Shown: in pieces, positions 8,050 to 17,376 of the stretch
Position numbering within the stretch: position 1 is the first letter of the stretch
How the letters are laid out: every line of letters begins with the position of its first letter
Origin: Streptomyces sp. DH12
GTDB lineage: Bacteria; Actinomycetota; Actinomycetes; Streptomycetales; Streptomycetaceae
DNA: 61,769 bases
NCBI RefSeq assembly: GCF_020873895.1
Contig: NZ_JAHWGT010000041.1
Span: 1 to 61,769 of the forward strand
Direction of reading: 5' to 3'
The notes under the pieces: model-generated
The model's input: only the letters and a program-made list of their open reading frames with translations
Database searches by the model: none
What the model was told of the DNA's origin: nothing
Made by a program: the position numbers and the translations under genes

Positions 8050-9794
8050 TTGCCGACCTCCTTGCCACCGAACAGCGCGGTGTCCTTCTGCCCGTCGTTC
8101 TCGAGCTGGCTCAGGGCGGCGATCTCAGGGTGGTGCAGGTCGAAGGCCGGCGATTCCGAGCGGATGCGCGGCAGCGTGAGGAAGTTGTGGCGCGGCGGCG
8201 GGCAGGACGTGGCCCACTCGAGCGACCGGCCGTAGCCCCACGGGTCGTCGACCTCGATCTTCTCGCCGTACTTGGCGGTCTTCCAGACGTTGTAGAAGAA
8301 CGGCAGGATCGACATGCCCAGCAGGAACGAGCTGATCGTGGAGATCGTGTTCAGCGCGGTGAAGCCGTCAGCGGCCAGGTAGTCCGCGTAGCGGCGCGGC
8401 ATGCCCTCGGCGCCCAGCCAGTGCTGGACGAGGAACGTGCCGTGGAAGCCGATGAAGAGCGTCCAGAAGGTGATCTTGCCGAGGCGCTCGTCCAGCATCT
8501 TGCCGGTGAACTTCGGCCACCAGAAGTGGAAGCCGGCGAACATCGCGAACACGACGGTGCCGAAGACGACGTAGTGGAAGTGCGCCACCACGAAGTACGA
8601 GTCCGACACGTGGAAGTCCATCGGCGGCGAGGCCAGGATGACACCGGTCAGGCCACCGAAGGTGAAGGTGACCAGGAAGCCGATCGTCCAGAGCATCGGC
8701 GTCTCGAAGGACAGCGAGCCCTTCCACATGGTGCCGATCCAGTTGAAGAACTTCACACCGGTCGGGACCGCGATCAGGAAGGTCATGAACGAGAAGAACG
8801 GCAGGAGCACACCGCCGGTGACGTACATGTGGTGCGCCCACACCGTCACGGACAGGCCGGCGATCGCGATGGTCGCGGCCACCAGGCCGATGTAACCGAA
8901 CATCGGCTTGCGGCTGAAGACCGGGATGATCTCCGAGACGATGCCGAAGAACGGCAGGGCGATGATGTACACCTCTGGGTGGCCGAAGAACCAGAAGAGG
9001 TGCTGCCACAGCAGGGCGCCGCCGTTGGACGGGTCGAAGATGTGCGCGCCGAACTTGCGGTCCGCCTCCAGCGCGAAGAGCGCGGCGGCCAGCACCGGGA
9101 AGGCGAGCAGGACCAGGACACCGGTCAGCAGCACGTTCCAGGTGAAGATCGGCATGCGGAACATCGTCATGCCGGGCGCGCGCATGCAGATGATCGTGGT
9201 GATGAAGTTGACCGAACCGAGGATCGTGCCGAAGCCGGAGAAGGCCAGACCCATGATCCACATGTCGGCGCCGACGCCCGGCGAGCGGACCGCGTCCGAC
9301 AGCGGGGTGTAGGCGAACCAGCCGAAGTCGGCGGCACCCTGCGGGGTGAGGAAGCCGGCCACGGCGATGATCGAGCCGAAGAGGTACAGCCAGTAGGCGA
9401 ACATGTTCAGCCGCGGGAACGCCACGTCGGGCGCGCCGATCTGCAGCGGCATGATCCAGTTCGCGAAGCCGGCGAACAGCGGCGTCGCGAACATCAGCAG
9501 CATGATCGTGCCGTGCATCGTGAACGCCTGGTTGAACTGCTCGTTCGACATGATCTGCGTGCCGGGACGGGCCAGCTCGGCGCGCATGAAGAGCGCCAGC
9601 AGACCGCCGATGCAGAAGAAGACGAACGAGGTGACCAGGTAGAGCGTGCCGATCGTCTTGTGGTCGGTGGTGGTCAGCCACTTCACGACGACGTTGCCGG
9701 GCTGCTTGCGCCGGACGGGCAGCTCGTTCTCGTACGGCTCCTTCGAGCCGTCAGCTGCCGTGGCGGCACCCTGAGGTTCGTTGAGGATGCTCAC
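8046..9794 (-). CDS. ctaD: Cytochrome c oxidase subunit I
   Basis: The catalytic subunit of aa3 oxidase, holding heme a and the heme a3-CuB oxygen-reducing site in 12 membrane helices. The key motifs are visible: [10 protein letters not shown] (CuB His and the cross-linked Tyr), AHHMYVTG (two further CuB His) and [11 protein letters not shown] (the heme ligands). I chose the GTG at 9794 (VSILNEPQ, 582 aa) because it overlaps the ctaC stop as GTGA and gives the usual family length. The longer reading to 9968 runs antisense to nothing and lacks support. Confidence 0.96.
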   Translation of the reverse strand: MSILNEPQGAATAADGSKEPYENELPVRRKQPGNVVVKWLTTTDHKTIGTLYLVTSFVFFCIGGLLALFMRAELARPGTQIMSNEQFNQAFTMHGTIMLLMFATPLFAGFANWIMPLQIGAPDVAFPRLNMFAYWLYLFGSIIAVAGFLTPQGAADFGWFAYTPLSDAVRSPGVGADMWIMGLAFSGFGTILGSVNFITTIICMRAPGMTMFRMPIFTWNVLLTGVLVLLAFPVLAAALFALEADRKFGAHIFDPSNGGALLWQHLFWFFGHPEVYIIALPFFGIVSEIIPVFSRKPMFGYIGLVAATIAIAGLSVTVWAHHMYVTGGVLLPFFSFMTFLIAVPTGVKFFNWIGTMWKGSLSFETPMLWTIGFLVTFTFGGLTGVILASPPMDFHVSDSYFVVAHFHYVVFGTVVFAMFAGFHFWWPKFTGKMLDERLGKITFWTLFIGFHGTFLVQHWLGAEGMPRRYADYLAADGFTALNTISTISSFLLGMSILPFFYNVWKTAKYGEKIEVDDPWGYGRSLEWATSCPPPRHNFLTLPRIRSESPAFDLHHPEIAALSQLENDGQKDTALFGGKEVGK

Positions 9795-10759
9795 AGTTGG
9801 TTCTTCTCCGCATTCCTGGCCGGGTCCGTCTGCTGAATGCCCGACGGGATGTAGCCGGTCTGCCCCTTCTCGGCCAGCTCCTTGAGGTGCTGCTGGTAGC
9901 GCTCGGGGGAGACGACCTTGACGTTGAAGAGCATCCGGGAGTGGTCGACGCCGCACAGCTCGGCGCACTTGCCGAGGAAGGTGCCCTCCTGCGTGGGGGT
10001 CACCTCGAAGGCGTTGGTGTGGCCCGGGATGACGTCCTGCTTCATCAGGAAGGGGACGACCCAGAAGGAGTGGATGACGTCACGCGAGGTCAGGACGAAC
10101 CGGACCTTCTCGCCCTTCGGCAGCCACAGGGTCGGGCCCGGGTTGCCGGTCTGCGGGTTGCGCGTGCCGGGGACGCCCTCGTCGTGGACGCCTTCGGCGC
10201 CCGCGGGGAACTGCTTCTGCCACTTGTCCGGAATGGCGCCGAGCTCCTTGGGGACCTCGGCACCCGTGGCGGCGTCGCCGTCCACGTTCTCGATGTAGTT
10301 GAAGCCCCAGCTCCACTGGTAGCCGACCACGTTGATGGTGTGGGCCGGCTTCTCCGAGAGAGCCAGGAGCTTGGACTCGTCACGCGCGGTGAAGTAGAAG
10401 AGCACCGAGACGATGATGAGCGGGGTCACCGTGTACAGGGCCTCGATGGGCATGTTGTACCGGGTCTGCGGAGGAACCTCGACCTTGGTGCGGCTACGCC
10501 GGTGGAAGATGACGCTCCACAGGATCAGGCCCCACACCAGCACGCCCGTGGCGAGCGCTGCCGCCCACGAGCCCTGCCAGAGGGAGAGGATCCGCGGGGC
10601 CTCCTCCGTCACCGGGGTGGGCATTCCGAGGCGGGGGAAGTCCTCCCAGTTGTAGGAACAACCGGAGGCGGTAGCCAGGATCAGGCCCGCAGTCAGCACC
10701 TGCGGCAGCTTCCGCCGCATCGGGCGCCGCGACGAGCGGTCGGAGCCGTTGGGACTCAC
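9791..10759 (-). CDS. ctaC: Cytochrome c oxidase subunit II
   Basis: Subunit II carries the binuclear CuA centre that receives electrons from QcrC. The CuA motif [12 protein letters not shown] is intact. Two membrane helices (about 65-85 and 108-127) follow an N-terminal signal with a possible lipobox ([10 protein letters not shown]), so the mature protein may be lipid-anchored. 322 aa, ATG at 10759. First gene of the ctaCDF operon. Confidence 0.95.
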   Translation of the reverse strand: MSPNGSDRSSRRPMRRKLPQVLTAGLILATASGCSYNWEDFPRLGMPTPVTEEAPRILSLWQGSWAAALATGVLVWGLILWSVIFHRRSRTKVEVPPQTRYNMPIEALYTVTPLIIVSVLFYFTARDESKLLALSEKPAHTINVVGYQWSWGFNYIENVDGDAATGAEVPKELGAIPDKWQKQFPAGAEGVHDEGVPGTRNPQTGNPGPTLWLPKGEKVRFVLTSRDVIHSFWVVPFLMKQDVIPGHTNAFEVTPTQEGTFLGKCAELCGVDHSRMLFNVKVVSPERYQQHLKELAEKGQTGYIPSGIQQTDPARNAEKNQL

Positions 10760-11074
10760 GTAGCGCCTTCCCGAGAGTCTCGCCCGCGGGTCGGCTGCGG
10801 CCGTCTCGCTGGTCGGTCGCCGGCCCTGACGCGGGCAGGGGTTTGGATGTTTATGCGGACCAAACCCTACTGGACGCTATTTGGCGTCGCGCGGGGAGGG
10901 TGCCCAACGCGCCGCCGGACCCCTCTTTCGGGTTGTGTGCGCAGGTCGCGGGCGTGGTGGATCCCGGTGGGAGGCCCGGCGCGGCGTCCGCGCGCGCCCC
11001 GGCGGGGGCCGTCCGGCACGGGGAGCGGAAGGCGCGCCTCCCCCGTGCGGGCGGGGCGGGGTTAGCGTTGCGGC
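10760..11074. promoter_or_regulatory. Divergent ctaC / cysteine desulfurase intergenic region
   Basis: The 315-bp gap holds the promoters of two divergent genes. The clearest element is an inverted repeat gggtttgg (10839-10846) / ccaaaccc (10860-10867) with a 13-nt spacer, in the only locally AT-rich stretch (about 10838-10888). It could be an operator for ctaC. I cannot place a convincing -35/-10 pair. Confidence 0.45.
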
Positions 11075-12481
11075 GTGGCCTACTTCGACGTCGCTTCCTC
11101 CGCCCCGCTCCACCCCGTCGCCCGGCAGGCGCTGCAGGCCGCGCTGGACGAGGGGTGGGCCGACCCCGCCCGGCTGTACCGCGAGGGGCGGCGCGCGCGG
11201 CTGCTGCTGGACGCCGCGCGGGAGGCCGCCGCCGAGGCCGTGGGGTGCCGCCCCGACGAGCTGACGTTCACCCCTTCGGGGACGCACGCCGTCCACTCCG
11301 GCGTCGCGGGCGCCCTCGCGGGGCGGCGCCGGGTGGGCGGCCACCTGGTCGTGTCGGAGGTGGAGCACTCCTCGGTGCTGCACGCGGCGGCCGCGCACGA
11401 GGCGGCGGGCGGGGCGGTGGCCCGGGTGCCGGTGGAGCGGTCCGGGGCGGTCGACCCGGAGGCGTACGGGCGGGCGCTGCGGGCCGACACGGCGCTGGCG
11501 TGCCTCCAGTCCGCCAACCACGAGGTGGGCACCGAGCAGCCGGTGGCGGCGGTGGCGGAGGCGTGCCGGGAGGCGGGCGTGCCCCTCCTGGTGGACGCGG
11601 CGCAGTCGTTGGCGTGGGGGCGGGTGGAGGCCGGGTGGTCGCTGCTCGCGGCGAGCGCCCACAAGTGGGGCGGGCCGGCGGGCGTGGGGCTGCTGGCCGT
11701 GCGCAAGGGGGTGCGGTTCGCGGCGGTGGGCCCGGCGGACGAGCGGGAGGCGGGCCGGTCGGCCGGGTTCCCGAACCTCCCGGCCGTCGTGGCGGCCGCG
11801 GCCTCGCTGCGGGCCGTGCGGGAGGAGGCCGCGGCCGAGGCCGCGCGGCTGCGGGGGCTGGTGGAGCGGATCCGCGCGCGGGTGGCGGAGTCGGTGCCGG
11901 ACGCGGAGGTCGTGGGCGATCCGGAGCGGCGGCTGCCGCACCTGGTCACGTTCTCGTGCCTCTACGTGGACGGGGAGGCGCTGCTGCACGAGCTGGACCG
12001 GGCCGGTTTCTCCGTTTCGTCCGGTTCGTCGTGTACCAGTTCGACGCTGACGCCCAGCCATGTCCTGCGGGCCATGGGGGTGCTGTCGGAGGGCAACGTC
12101 CGCGTCTCCCTGCCGCTCGGCGTCGCGGAGGCGGACGTGGAGCGGTTCCTCCGGGCGCTGCCGGGCGTGGTGGCCGGCGTGCGCGAGCGGCTGGGGGCGC
12201 CGGCGCACGAGCCGGCGGCCGCCGCGGGGGGAGGCGGCGGGGCCGCGCGGGACGGCGGGGGGCTGGTCGTGGACGCCCTCGGGAAGCGGTGCCCCGTCCC
12301 CGTGATCGAGCTGGCGAAGGTCATCGGCGACGTGCCGGTCGGCGGGACGGTGCGGGTGCTCGCCGACGACACGGCGGCGCGGCTGGACATCCCCGCGTGG
12401 TGCGCCATGCGCGGGCAGGAGTACGTGGGCGAGGAGCCGGCGGACCAGGGCGCGGCCTTCACGGTCCGCCGGCTGGTGTGA
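11075..12481 (+). CDS. Cysteine desulfurase-TusA sulfurtransferase fusion
   Basis: A PLP-dependent class V aminotransferase fold (residues 1-375) joined by a Gly/Ala linker (about 378-396) to a TusA-like domain (397-468). The desulfurase part has the PLP lysine in SAHKWGG (K197) and the catalytic cysteine in SSGSSC (C320). The TusA part has its persulfide cysteine C406 in KRCPVPVIELAK. The fusion should pass persulfide sulfur from C320 to C406 within one chain. It starts at GTG 11075. The final acceptor (cofactor, tRNA or iron-sulfur cluster) cannot be told from sequence. Confidence 0.9.
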   Translation: MAYFDVASSAPLHPVARQALQAALDEGWADPARLYREGRRARLLLDAAREAAAEAVGCRPDELTFTPSGTHAVHSGVAGALAGRRRVGGHLVVSEVEHSSVLHAAAAHEAAGGAVARVPVERSGAVDPEAYGRALRADTALACLQSANHEVGTEQPVAAVAEACREAGVPLLVDAAQSLAWGRVEAGWSLLAASAHKWGGPAGVGLLAVRKGVRFAAVGPADEREAGRSAGFPNLPAVVAAAASLRAVREEAAAEAARLRGLVERIRARVAESVPDAEVVGDPERRLPHLVTFSCLYVDGEALLHELDRAGFSVSSGSSCTSSTLTPSHVLRAMGVLSEGNVRVSLPLGVAEADVERFLRALPGVVAGVRERLGAPAHEPAAAAGGGGGAARDGGGLVVDALGKRCPVPVIELAKVIGDVPVGGTVRVLADDTAARLDIPAWCAMRGQEYVGEEPADQGAAFTVRRLV

Positions 12482-12488
12482 CGCCCGG

Positions 12489-13463
12489 TCAGCCGAGGTG
12501 CGCGCGGACCTCGGCGGCGGCCTCGTCGCCGTAGGTCTTGGTGAAGCGCTCCATGAAGTGGGCCCGGCGCAGGGTGTACTCCTGCGTGCCCAGGGTCTCG
12601 ATGACGAGCGTGGCGAGCATGCAGCCGACCTGGGCGGCGCGCTCGTGGCCGACGCCCCAGGAGAGGCCGGAGAGGAAGCCCGCGCGGAACGCGTCCCCGA
12701 CGCCGGTCGGGTCGACCTTGGCCTCCTCGTCGGGGCAGCCGACCTCGATGGTGGGCTCGCCGGTCCGCTCGATGCGCACGCCGCGGGCGCCGAGGGTCGT
12801 GACGCGGTGGCCGACGCGGCCGAGGATCTCCTCGTCGCTCCAGCCCGTCTTGGACTCGATGAGGCCCTTCTCGTACTCGTTGGAGAACAGGTACGTGGCG
12901 CCGTCGAGGAGGGTGCGGATCTCGTCGCCGTTCATCCGGGCGATCTGCTGGGAGAAGTCGGCGGCGAAGGGGATGGAGCGGCTGCGGCACTCCTCGGTGT
13001 GGCGGAGCATCGCCTCCGGGTCGTCGGCGCCGATGAGGACCAGGTCGAGGCCGCCGACGCGGTCGGCGACGGCCTTCAGCTCGATGAGCCGGGCCTCGCT
13101 CATGGCGCCGGTGTAGAAGGAGCCGATCTGGTTGTGGTCGGCGTCGGTCGTGCAGACGAAGCGCGCGGTGTGCAGGACCTCGGAGATCCGCACGGAGCCG
13201 GTGTCCACGCCGTGCCGGTCGAGCCACGCGCGGTACTCGTCGAAGTCCGAACCGGCCGCGCCGACGAGGACCGGGCGCGTGCCCAGCTGGCCCATGCCGA
13301 AGCAGATGTTCGCGCCGACGCCTCCCCGGCGCACGTCGAGGTTGTCGACGAGGAAGGAGAGGGAGACCGTGTGCAGCTGGTCGGCGACCAGCTGGTCGGC
13401 GAAGCGGCCGGGGAAGGTCATCAGGTGGTCGGTGGCGATGGAGCCGGTGACTGCGATACGCAC
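12489..13463 (-). CDS. PfkB-family sugar/nucleoside kinase
   Basis: A ribokinase/adenosine-kinase-like protein of 324 aa. The N-terminal GSIATDHLM, the RRGGVGANICFGM glycine motif and the C-terminal anion hole DPTGVGDAFRAGFLSG (catalytic Asp in GVGD) mark the family. I chose the GTG at 13463 because GGAG lies about 9 nt upstream. The longer ORF adds 15 unrelated residues. The substrate is not evident; adenosine or a sugar are both possible. Convergent with the desulfurase gene at a 7-nt gap. Confidence 0.9.
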   Translation of the reverse strand: MRIAVTGSIATDHLMTFPGRFADQLVADQLHTVSLSFLVDNLDVRRGGVGANICFGMGQLGTRPVLVGAAGSDFDEYRAWLDRHGVDTGSVRISEVLHTARFVCTTDADHNQIGSFYTGAMSEARLIELKAVADRVGGLDLVLIGADDPEAMLRHTEECRSRSIPFAADFSQQIARMNGDEIRTLLDGATYLFSNEYEKGLIESKTGWSDEEILGRVGHRVTTLGARGVRIERTGEPTIEVGCPDEEAKVDPTGVGDAFRAGFLSGLSWGVGHERAAQVGCMLATLVIETLGTQEYTLRRAHFMERFTKTYGDEAAAEVRAHLG

Positions 13464-13597
13464 GGCGGGATGCTCCTGCGGGGCGGGGAGACGGCGTTGA
13501 CGGTTCACGCTACCGGCTCGGCGGACGGTGGCGAACAGGGGAAACTACCCGATAGTAGGGCTTCTCGGTCGCGTCGGGCTGTGCGTACGGTGCCGGT

Positions 13598-13804
13598 ATG
13601 TCGAACCACATCGTGTCGCGTGAGCGTCCGGAGTCCGAGTTCACCCTGGCGGAGCTGCGCGGGGCGTCCGCGCGGATGGCGCCGCACTGGTCCGCCCCCC
13701 GGGAGTCGGCGCCCTCCCCTGTGCCGCCGTCGCGCATCCACGGGGTCGTCGTCGAACCCGCCTCGGCGCGGCTGATCGACGCCACGGCGGAGTACGGCGG
13801 CTGA
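13598..13804 (+). CDS. Small hypothetical protein
   Basis: A 68-aa ORF beginning MSNHIVSRERPESEF, polar and without membrane segment or known motif. It sits alone between the divergent kinase gene and the next secreted protein, with an in-frame ATG about 134 bp past the kinase start. I do not recognise the family. It is kept because the opposite-strand reading is a GC shadow and nothing else explains the interval. Confidence 0.5.
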   Translation: MSNHIVSRERPESEFTLAELRGASARMAPHWSAPRESAPSPVPPSRIHGVVVEPASARLIDATAEYGG

Positions 13805-13910
13805 CGCCTGCGCCCCGCGGGGGAACCGCTCGCCCGTTCGCCCCGTCCCACCCGTGTCTCCCGTCCGGAGGGGATACGCAAGGGACGAGGACCGACGAAG
13901 GAGCGTTGCG

Positions 13911-15311
13911 GTGAGCGAAACGCAGAGCACTGACACACCCACCGGCCGGCGGCGCCCGCCGCTCGTCGCCGTCCTGGCGGCGGTGGCCGTACTGGCGGGC
14001 GGGGGCGGGACGTACCTCGCCGTCGCCGGCGGCGACCGGAGTGAGGCCGCCGACCGCATGGTCGTCACCCACCCGCGCGGCCCGGCCTGGACGCCCGCCC
14101 CGGGGGCGAGCGCCTCGCCGGGCACTCCCCCGGGCGTCGCGCCCGGCGAGCGCGACCCCAACGACGCCGGGCGGTACCGGGTCGCGGGCCCGCTGCCGGA
14201 CGCACCCGACCGGGCGCACACGTACCGGGACGCCGGGAAGTTCACCGAGGCCGACGCGGCGCGGCTGGCGCGGGCCTTCGGGTTCGCGGCGAAGCCGGTG
14301 CACGCGCACGGGCTGTGGCGCGTCGGCCCGCAGAAGGACGGTTCCGGTCCGGAGCTGACGGTGGACGACACGGGCGACTACCGGTACGTGGCCCAGGGGC
14401 CGCGGTCCGACGACTGCGCGAAGGGCAAGCGCTGCCCCGGCGGCCCGGACGACAAGCCGAAGAGCGACGAGGCCGCGAAGCGGGCAGTCGCCCCGCTGCT
14501 GAAGGCGCTCGGCCACCCGGACGCCGCCCTGTACGTGGAGGGGGACCGGGTGGTCGCCCACCCGCGGGTGGGCGGGCTGCCCACCCGCTGGTACGCGGCC
14601 GAGTTCATGGTGGACGCCAGTGGCGGGGTGGTGACGGCGGAGGGCAGGCAGGCCACCCTCGTGCGGGGCGAGGCGGTGCCGGTGACGAGCGCCGAGCAGG
14701 CGGTGCGGGACCTCGGCAACTCCGGGCACGGCAGCCGGGGCGGGAGGGGCGGCGGGTCCGGGGCCGGGGACTGCGCGTCGCCCGTCCCGCACCGGGACGG
14801 CGGCCCGCCCGCCTCGGTGCCGGGCGGGCCGTGCGACCCGAGGACCGGCACCCCCAAGCGCGCGCAGGACGTGGTGACGATCCGCGAGGCCGTCCTCGGC
14901 CTCGCGGCCTACCCCGTCCGCAGCAGGGCGGCGCTCGTCCCCGCCTGGCTGTTCACCGCGGAGGAGAACGGGCGGACGGTCCGGTTCAGCCACCCGGCCG
15001 TGCCGCTGGAGCAGCTCAACGCGTACCCGCCGAGGCCCGGCATGACGCTGGAGGGCCCCCGGGCCGGGGAGCGGGAGCTGCGGGTGTCGTTCGACGGCAG
15101 CCCGTGCAGCCGGTACGTCGTGCGGCCCGAGGAGAGCGGCACCGAGGTGGGACTGCGCCTGTTCGAGGTGCCGAGCGACAGGGGCGGGGCGTGCGTCAGC
15201 ATGGCCGTCCCGGTGTACGTCACCGTGACGCTGGACGCACCGGTCGGCGGGCGGGCCGTGGTGGACGCGGAGAGCGGCGAACCGCTCCGCAAGGCCGCCG
15301 CCCGGCGCTGA
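13911..15311 (+). CDS. Membrane-anchored secreted hypothetical protein
   Basis: A 466-aa protein of unknown function. A short basic N-terminus is followed by one hydrophobic helix (about 19-42), then a large extracytoplasmic region rich in Pro, Gly and Asp. Pairs of cysteines (DDCAKGKRCPGG and others) suggest disulfides, as expected outside the cell. I chose the GTG at 13911 because AAGGAG lies 7 nt upstream. A Gly/Ser-rich stretch near 280 separates two similar halves, each with a PL-x-A-L / Y-x-x-E pattern. Similar proteins occur at this place in other streptomycetes, from memory. Confidence 0.8.
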   Translation: MSETQSTDTPTGRRRPPLVAVLAAVAVLAGGGGTYLAVAGGDRSEAADRMVVTHPRGPAWTPAPGASASPGTPPGVAPGERDPNDAGRYRVAGPLPDAPDRAHTYRDAGKFTEADAARLARAFGFAAKPVHAHGLWRVGPQKDGSGPELTVDDTGDYRYVAQGPRSDDCAKGKRCPGGPDDKPKSDEAAKRAVAPLLKALGHPDAALYVEGDRVVAHPRVGGLPTRWYAAEFMVDASGGVVTAEGRQATLVRGEAVPVTSAEQAVRDLGNSGHGSRGGRGGGSGAGDCASPVPHRDGGPPASVPGGPCDPRTGTPKRAQDVVTIREAVLGLAAYPVRSRAALVPAWLFTAEENGRTVRFSHPAVPLEQLNAYPPRPGMTLEGPRAGERELRVSFDGSPCSRYVVRPEESGTEVGLRLFEVPSDRGGACVSMAVPVYVTVTLDAPVGGRAVVDAESGEPLRKAAARR

Positions 15312-15339
15312 CGCGCCGGCTCACCGCGCGCGCGTACGG

Positions 15340-15375
15340 CGTCGGCCCCCGGACCTGGAGGTCCGGGGGCCGACG
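15340..15375. terminator. Bidirectional terminator hairpin
   Basis: A perfect 16-bp stem (15340-15355 and 15360-15375) with a tgga tetraloop lies between the convergent hypothetical gene and erpA. It is among the clearest terminators in the window. Confidence 0.85.
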
Positions 15376-15408
15376 GCGTGACGGGACGGCGGGCGGGCCG
15401 TCGACCGG

Positions 15409-15765
15409 TCAGCTGAAGGAGTCACCGCAGGCGCAGGAGCCCGTGGCGTTCGGGTTGTCGATCGTGAAGCCCTGCTTCTCGATGGTGTCGACGAAGTCGA
15501 TGGAGGCGCCGCCGAGGTACGGGGCGCTCATGCGGTCGGTGACGACCTTGACGCCGTCGAAGTCCTTCACGACATCGCCGTCGAGGGAGCGCTCGTCGAA
15601 GAAGAGCTGGTAGCGCAGACCGGAGCAGCCACCCGGCTGAACGGCGACGCGGAGCGCCAGGTCGTCGCGGCCTTCCTGGTCGAGCAGGGCCTTGACCTTG
15701 GCCGCGGCGGCGTCCGACAGGATGATGCCGTCACTGACAGTGGTCTTCTCGTCCGATACGGACAT
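15409..15765 (-). CDS. erpA: A-type iron-sulfur cluster carrier/insertion protein
   Basis: ErpA delivers [Fe-S] clusters to target enzymes. The 118-aa protein has the three conserved cysteines C47 (GGCSGLRY), C111 and C113 (GSCACGDSF). I chose the ATG at 15765 (MSVSDEKTT) because the longer reading adds 42 residues without family support. It is divergent from nadA, whose product is itself a [4Fe-4S] enzyme, so shared control is plausible. Confidence 0.95.
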   Translation of the reverse strand: MSVSDEKTTVSDGIILSDAAAAKVKALLDQEGRDDLALRVAVQPGGCSGLRYQLFFDERSLDGDVVKDFDGVKVVTDRMSAPYLGGASIDFVDTIEKQGFTIDNPNATGSCACGDSFS

Positions 15766-15911
15766 CTGCTTTTCTCCCGGGTTGTTCGGAGACTGCTTGC
15801 CGACGGGTGCAACCGGCGGGGTCGCCGATTCATTCCGGGCCGCGCCCGGTTCCTCCCCTTCATGCTCGCACACGGCCCGAAGGCGGGGCACCGAGCTGTC
15901 GAGGGCGAATG

Positions 15912-15981
15912 CGTCACATCGACACTATGGACATCGTCAAAGTGACGTGAAGCGGATATGATAGATAGCGTCAATTAGACG
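15912..15981. promoter_or_regulatory. Repeated CGTC-N5-GACG sites in the erpA-nadA intergenic region
   Basis: Three dyads of the same form lie in the AT-richer part of the 244-bp divergent region: 15912-15924 (right half gaca, one mismatch), 15935-15947 (perfect) and 15969-15981 (perfect). A -10-like TATGAT (15957-15962) lies between the second and third. This looks like an operator array for nadA, but the regulator is not identified. Confidence 0.5.
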
Positions 15982-16009
15982 AAAAGGCTCAGTAGAAAGG
16001 GTGCGTGAC

Positions 16010-17188
16010 GTGACCACCGCCCAGCCCCTGGATGTCCAGCCGACGCCGCTCGCCCTGCTGCTGCTCGGCCGCGAGGCCGACCCCAAGAGCGAGCGGGGCG
16101 TGGAGTGCCCCGGCGACCTCCCCTCGCCGTCCGACCCGGACCTGGTGGAGCGCGCCCGCGCGGCCAAGGAGAAGCTCGGGGACAAGGTCTTCGTCCTCGG
16201 CCACCACTACCAGCGCGACGAGGTCATCCAGTTCGCGGACGTCACGGGCGACTCCTTCAAGCTCGCCCGGGACGCGGCGGCCAGGCCCGAGGCGGAGTAC
16301 ATCGTCTTCTGCGGCGTGCACTTCATGGCCGAGTCGGCGGACATCCTCACCGGCGACGAGCAGAAGGTCGTCCTGCCGGACCTCGCCGCGGGCTGCTCCA
16401 TGGCCGACATGGCCACCGCCGAGCAGGTCGCGGAGTGCTGGGACGTCCTGACGGAGGCCGGTGTCGCCGAGGCGACCGTCCCGGTCTCGTACATGAACTC
16501 CTCCGCCGACATCAAGGCCTTCACCGGCAAGCACGGCGGCACGATCTGCACCTCCTCCAACGCCCGGCGCGCCCTGGACTGGGCCTTCGAGCAGGGCGAG
16601 AAGGTCCTCTTCCTGCCCGACCAGCACCTCGGCCGGAACACCGCGGTCCGCGACATGGGCATGTCCCTGGACGACTGCGTGCTGTACAACCCGCACAAGC
16701 CCAACGGCGGCCTGACCGTCGAGGAGCTGCGCGCCGCGAAGATGATCCTGTGGCGCGGCCACTGCTCCGTCCACGGCCGCTTCTCGCTGGACTCGGTCAA
16801 CGACGTGCGGGAGCGGATCCCGGGCGTGAACGTGCTCGTCCACCCGGAGTGCCGGCACGAGGTCGTGGCGGCGGCGGACTACGTGGGGTCGACTGAGTAC
16901 ATCATCAAGACCCTGGAGGCGGCCCCGGCCGGCTCGAAGTGGGCGATCGGCACGGAGCTGAACCTGGTCCAGCGGCTGGCGAACCGTTTCGCCGGTGAGG
17001 GCAAGGAGATCGTCTTCCTCGACCGGACCGTCTGCTTCTGCTCGACCATGAACCGCATCGACCTGCCCCACCTGGTGTGGGCGCTGGAGTCGCTGGCCGA
17101 GGGCAACCTCGTCAACCGCATCCAGGTCGACCGCGAGACGGAGAGCTTCGCGAAGCTGGCGCTGGAGCGGATGCTGGCACTGCCGTAA
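16010..17188 (+). CDS. nadA: Quinolinate synthase A
   Basis: NadA is a [4Fe-4S] enzyme that condenses iminoaspartate with dihydroxyacetone phosphate to quinolinate in de novo NAD synthesis. Diagnostic segments are LGHHYQRDEVIQFAD, PDLAAGCSMADMA, HPECRHEVV and FCSTMNRIDLPHL, which include the cluster cysteines. GTG codons at 16001 and 16010 are both in frame. I prefer 16010 (392 aa) because the AAAGG at about 15996-16000 is then about 9 nt upstream, while it would touch 16001. nadB and nadC are not in this window. Confidence 0.95.
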   Translation: MTTAQPLDVQPTPLALLLLGREADPKSERGVECPGDLPSPSDPDLVERARAAKEKLGDKVFVLGHHYQRDEVIQFADVTGDSFKLARDAAARPEAEYIVFCGVHFMAESADILTGDEQKVVLPDLAAGCSMADMATAEQVAECWDVLTEAGVAEATVPVSYMNSSADIKAFTGKHGGTICTSSNARRALDWAFEQGEKVLFLPDQHLGRNTAVRDMGMSLDDCVLYNPHKPNGGLTVEELRAAKMILWRGHCSVHGRFSLDSVNDVRERIPGVNVLVHPECRHEVVAAADYVGSTEYIIKTLEAAPAGSKWAIGTELNLVQRLANRFAGEGKEIVFLDRTVCFCSTMNRIDLPHLVWALESLAEGNLVNRIQVDRETESFAKLALERMLALP

Positions 17189-17224
17189 CCGGTGGTGCGG
17201 TCGGCAGTACGCCCGCACGACGAC

Positions 17225-17265
17225 GCCCGAGGGGCGCCCCGCAGTACGCGGGGCGCCCCTCGGGC
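17225..17265. terminator. Bidirectional terminator hairpin
   Basis: A perfect 18-bp stem (17225-17242 and 17248-17265) with a 5-nt loop lies between convergent nadA and the RND transporter gene. It is followed by GC-rich near-repeats (an 18-bp unit occurs at 17294-17311 and 17345-17362). Confidence 0.85.
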
Positions 17266-17376
17266 TCTTCGCGGGCGTTCGCGGCCGGCCGGGCTGCCGG
17301 GGTGGCCGGCCCGCCGGGGTGCCGGGTCGGCCGGGCCTCGGCGCCTGCCGGGGTGGCCGGCCGCCGGTCGGGCGGG

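Noticed and set aside
17266-17376. CRISPR-like repeats
   Set aside because: Only two 18-bp copies in low-complexity GC-rich DNA, without regular spacers or cas genes.
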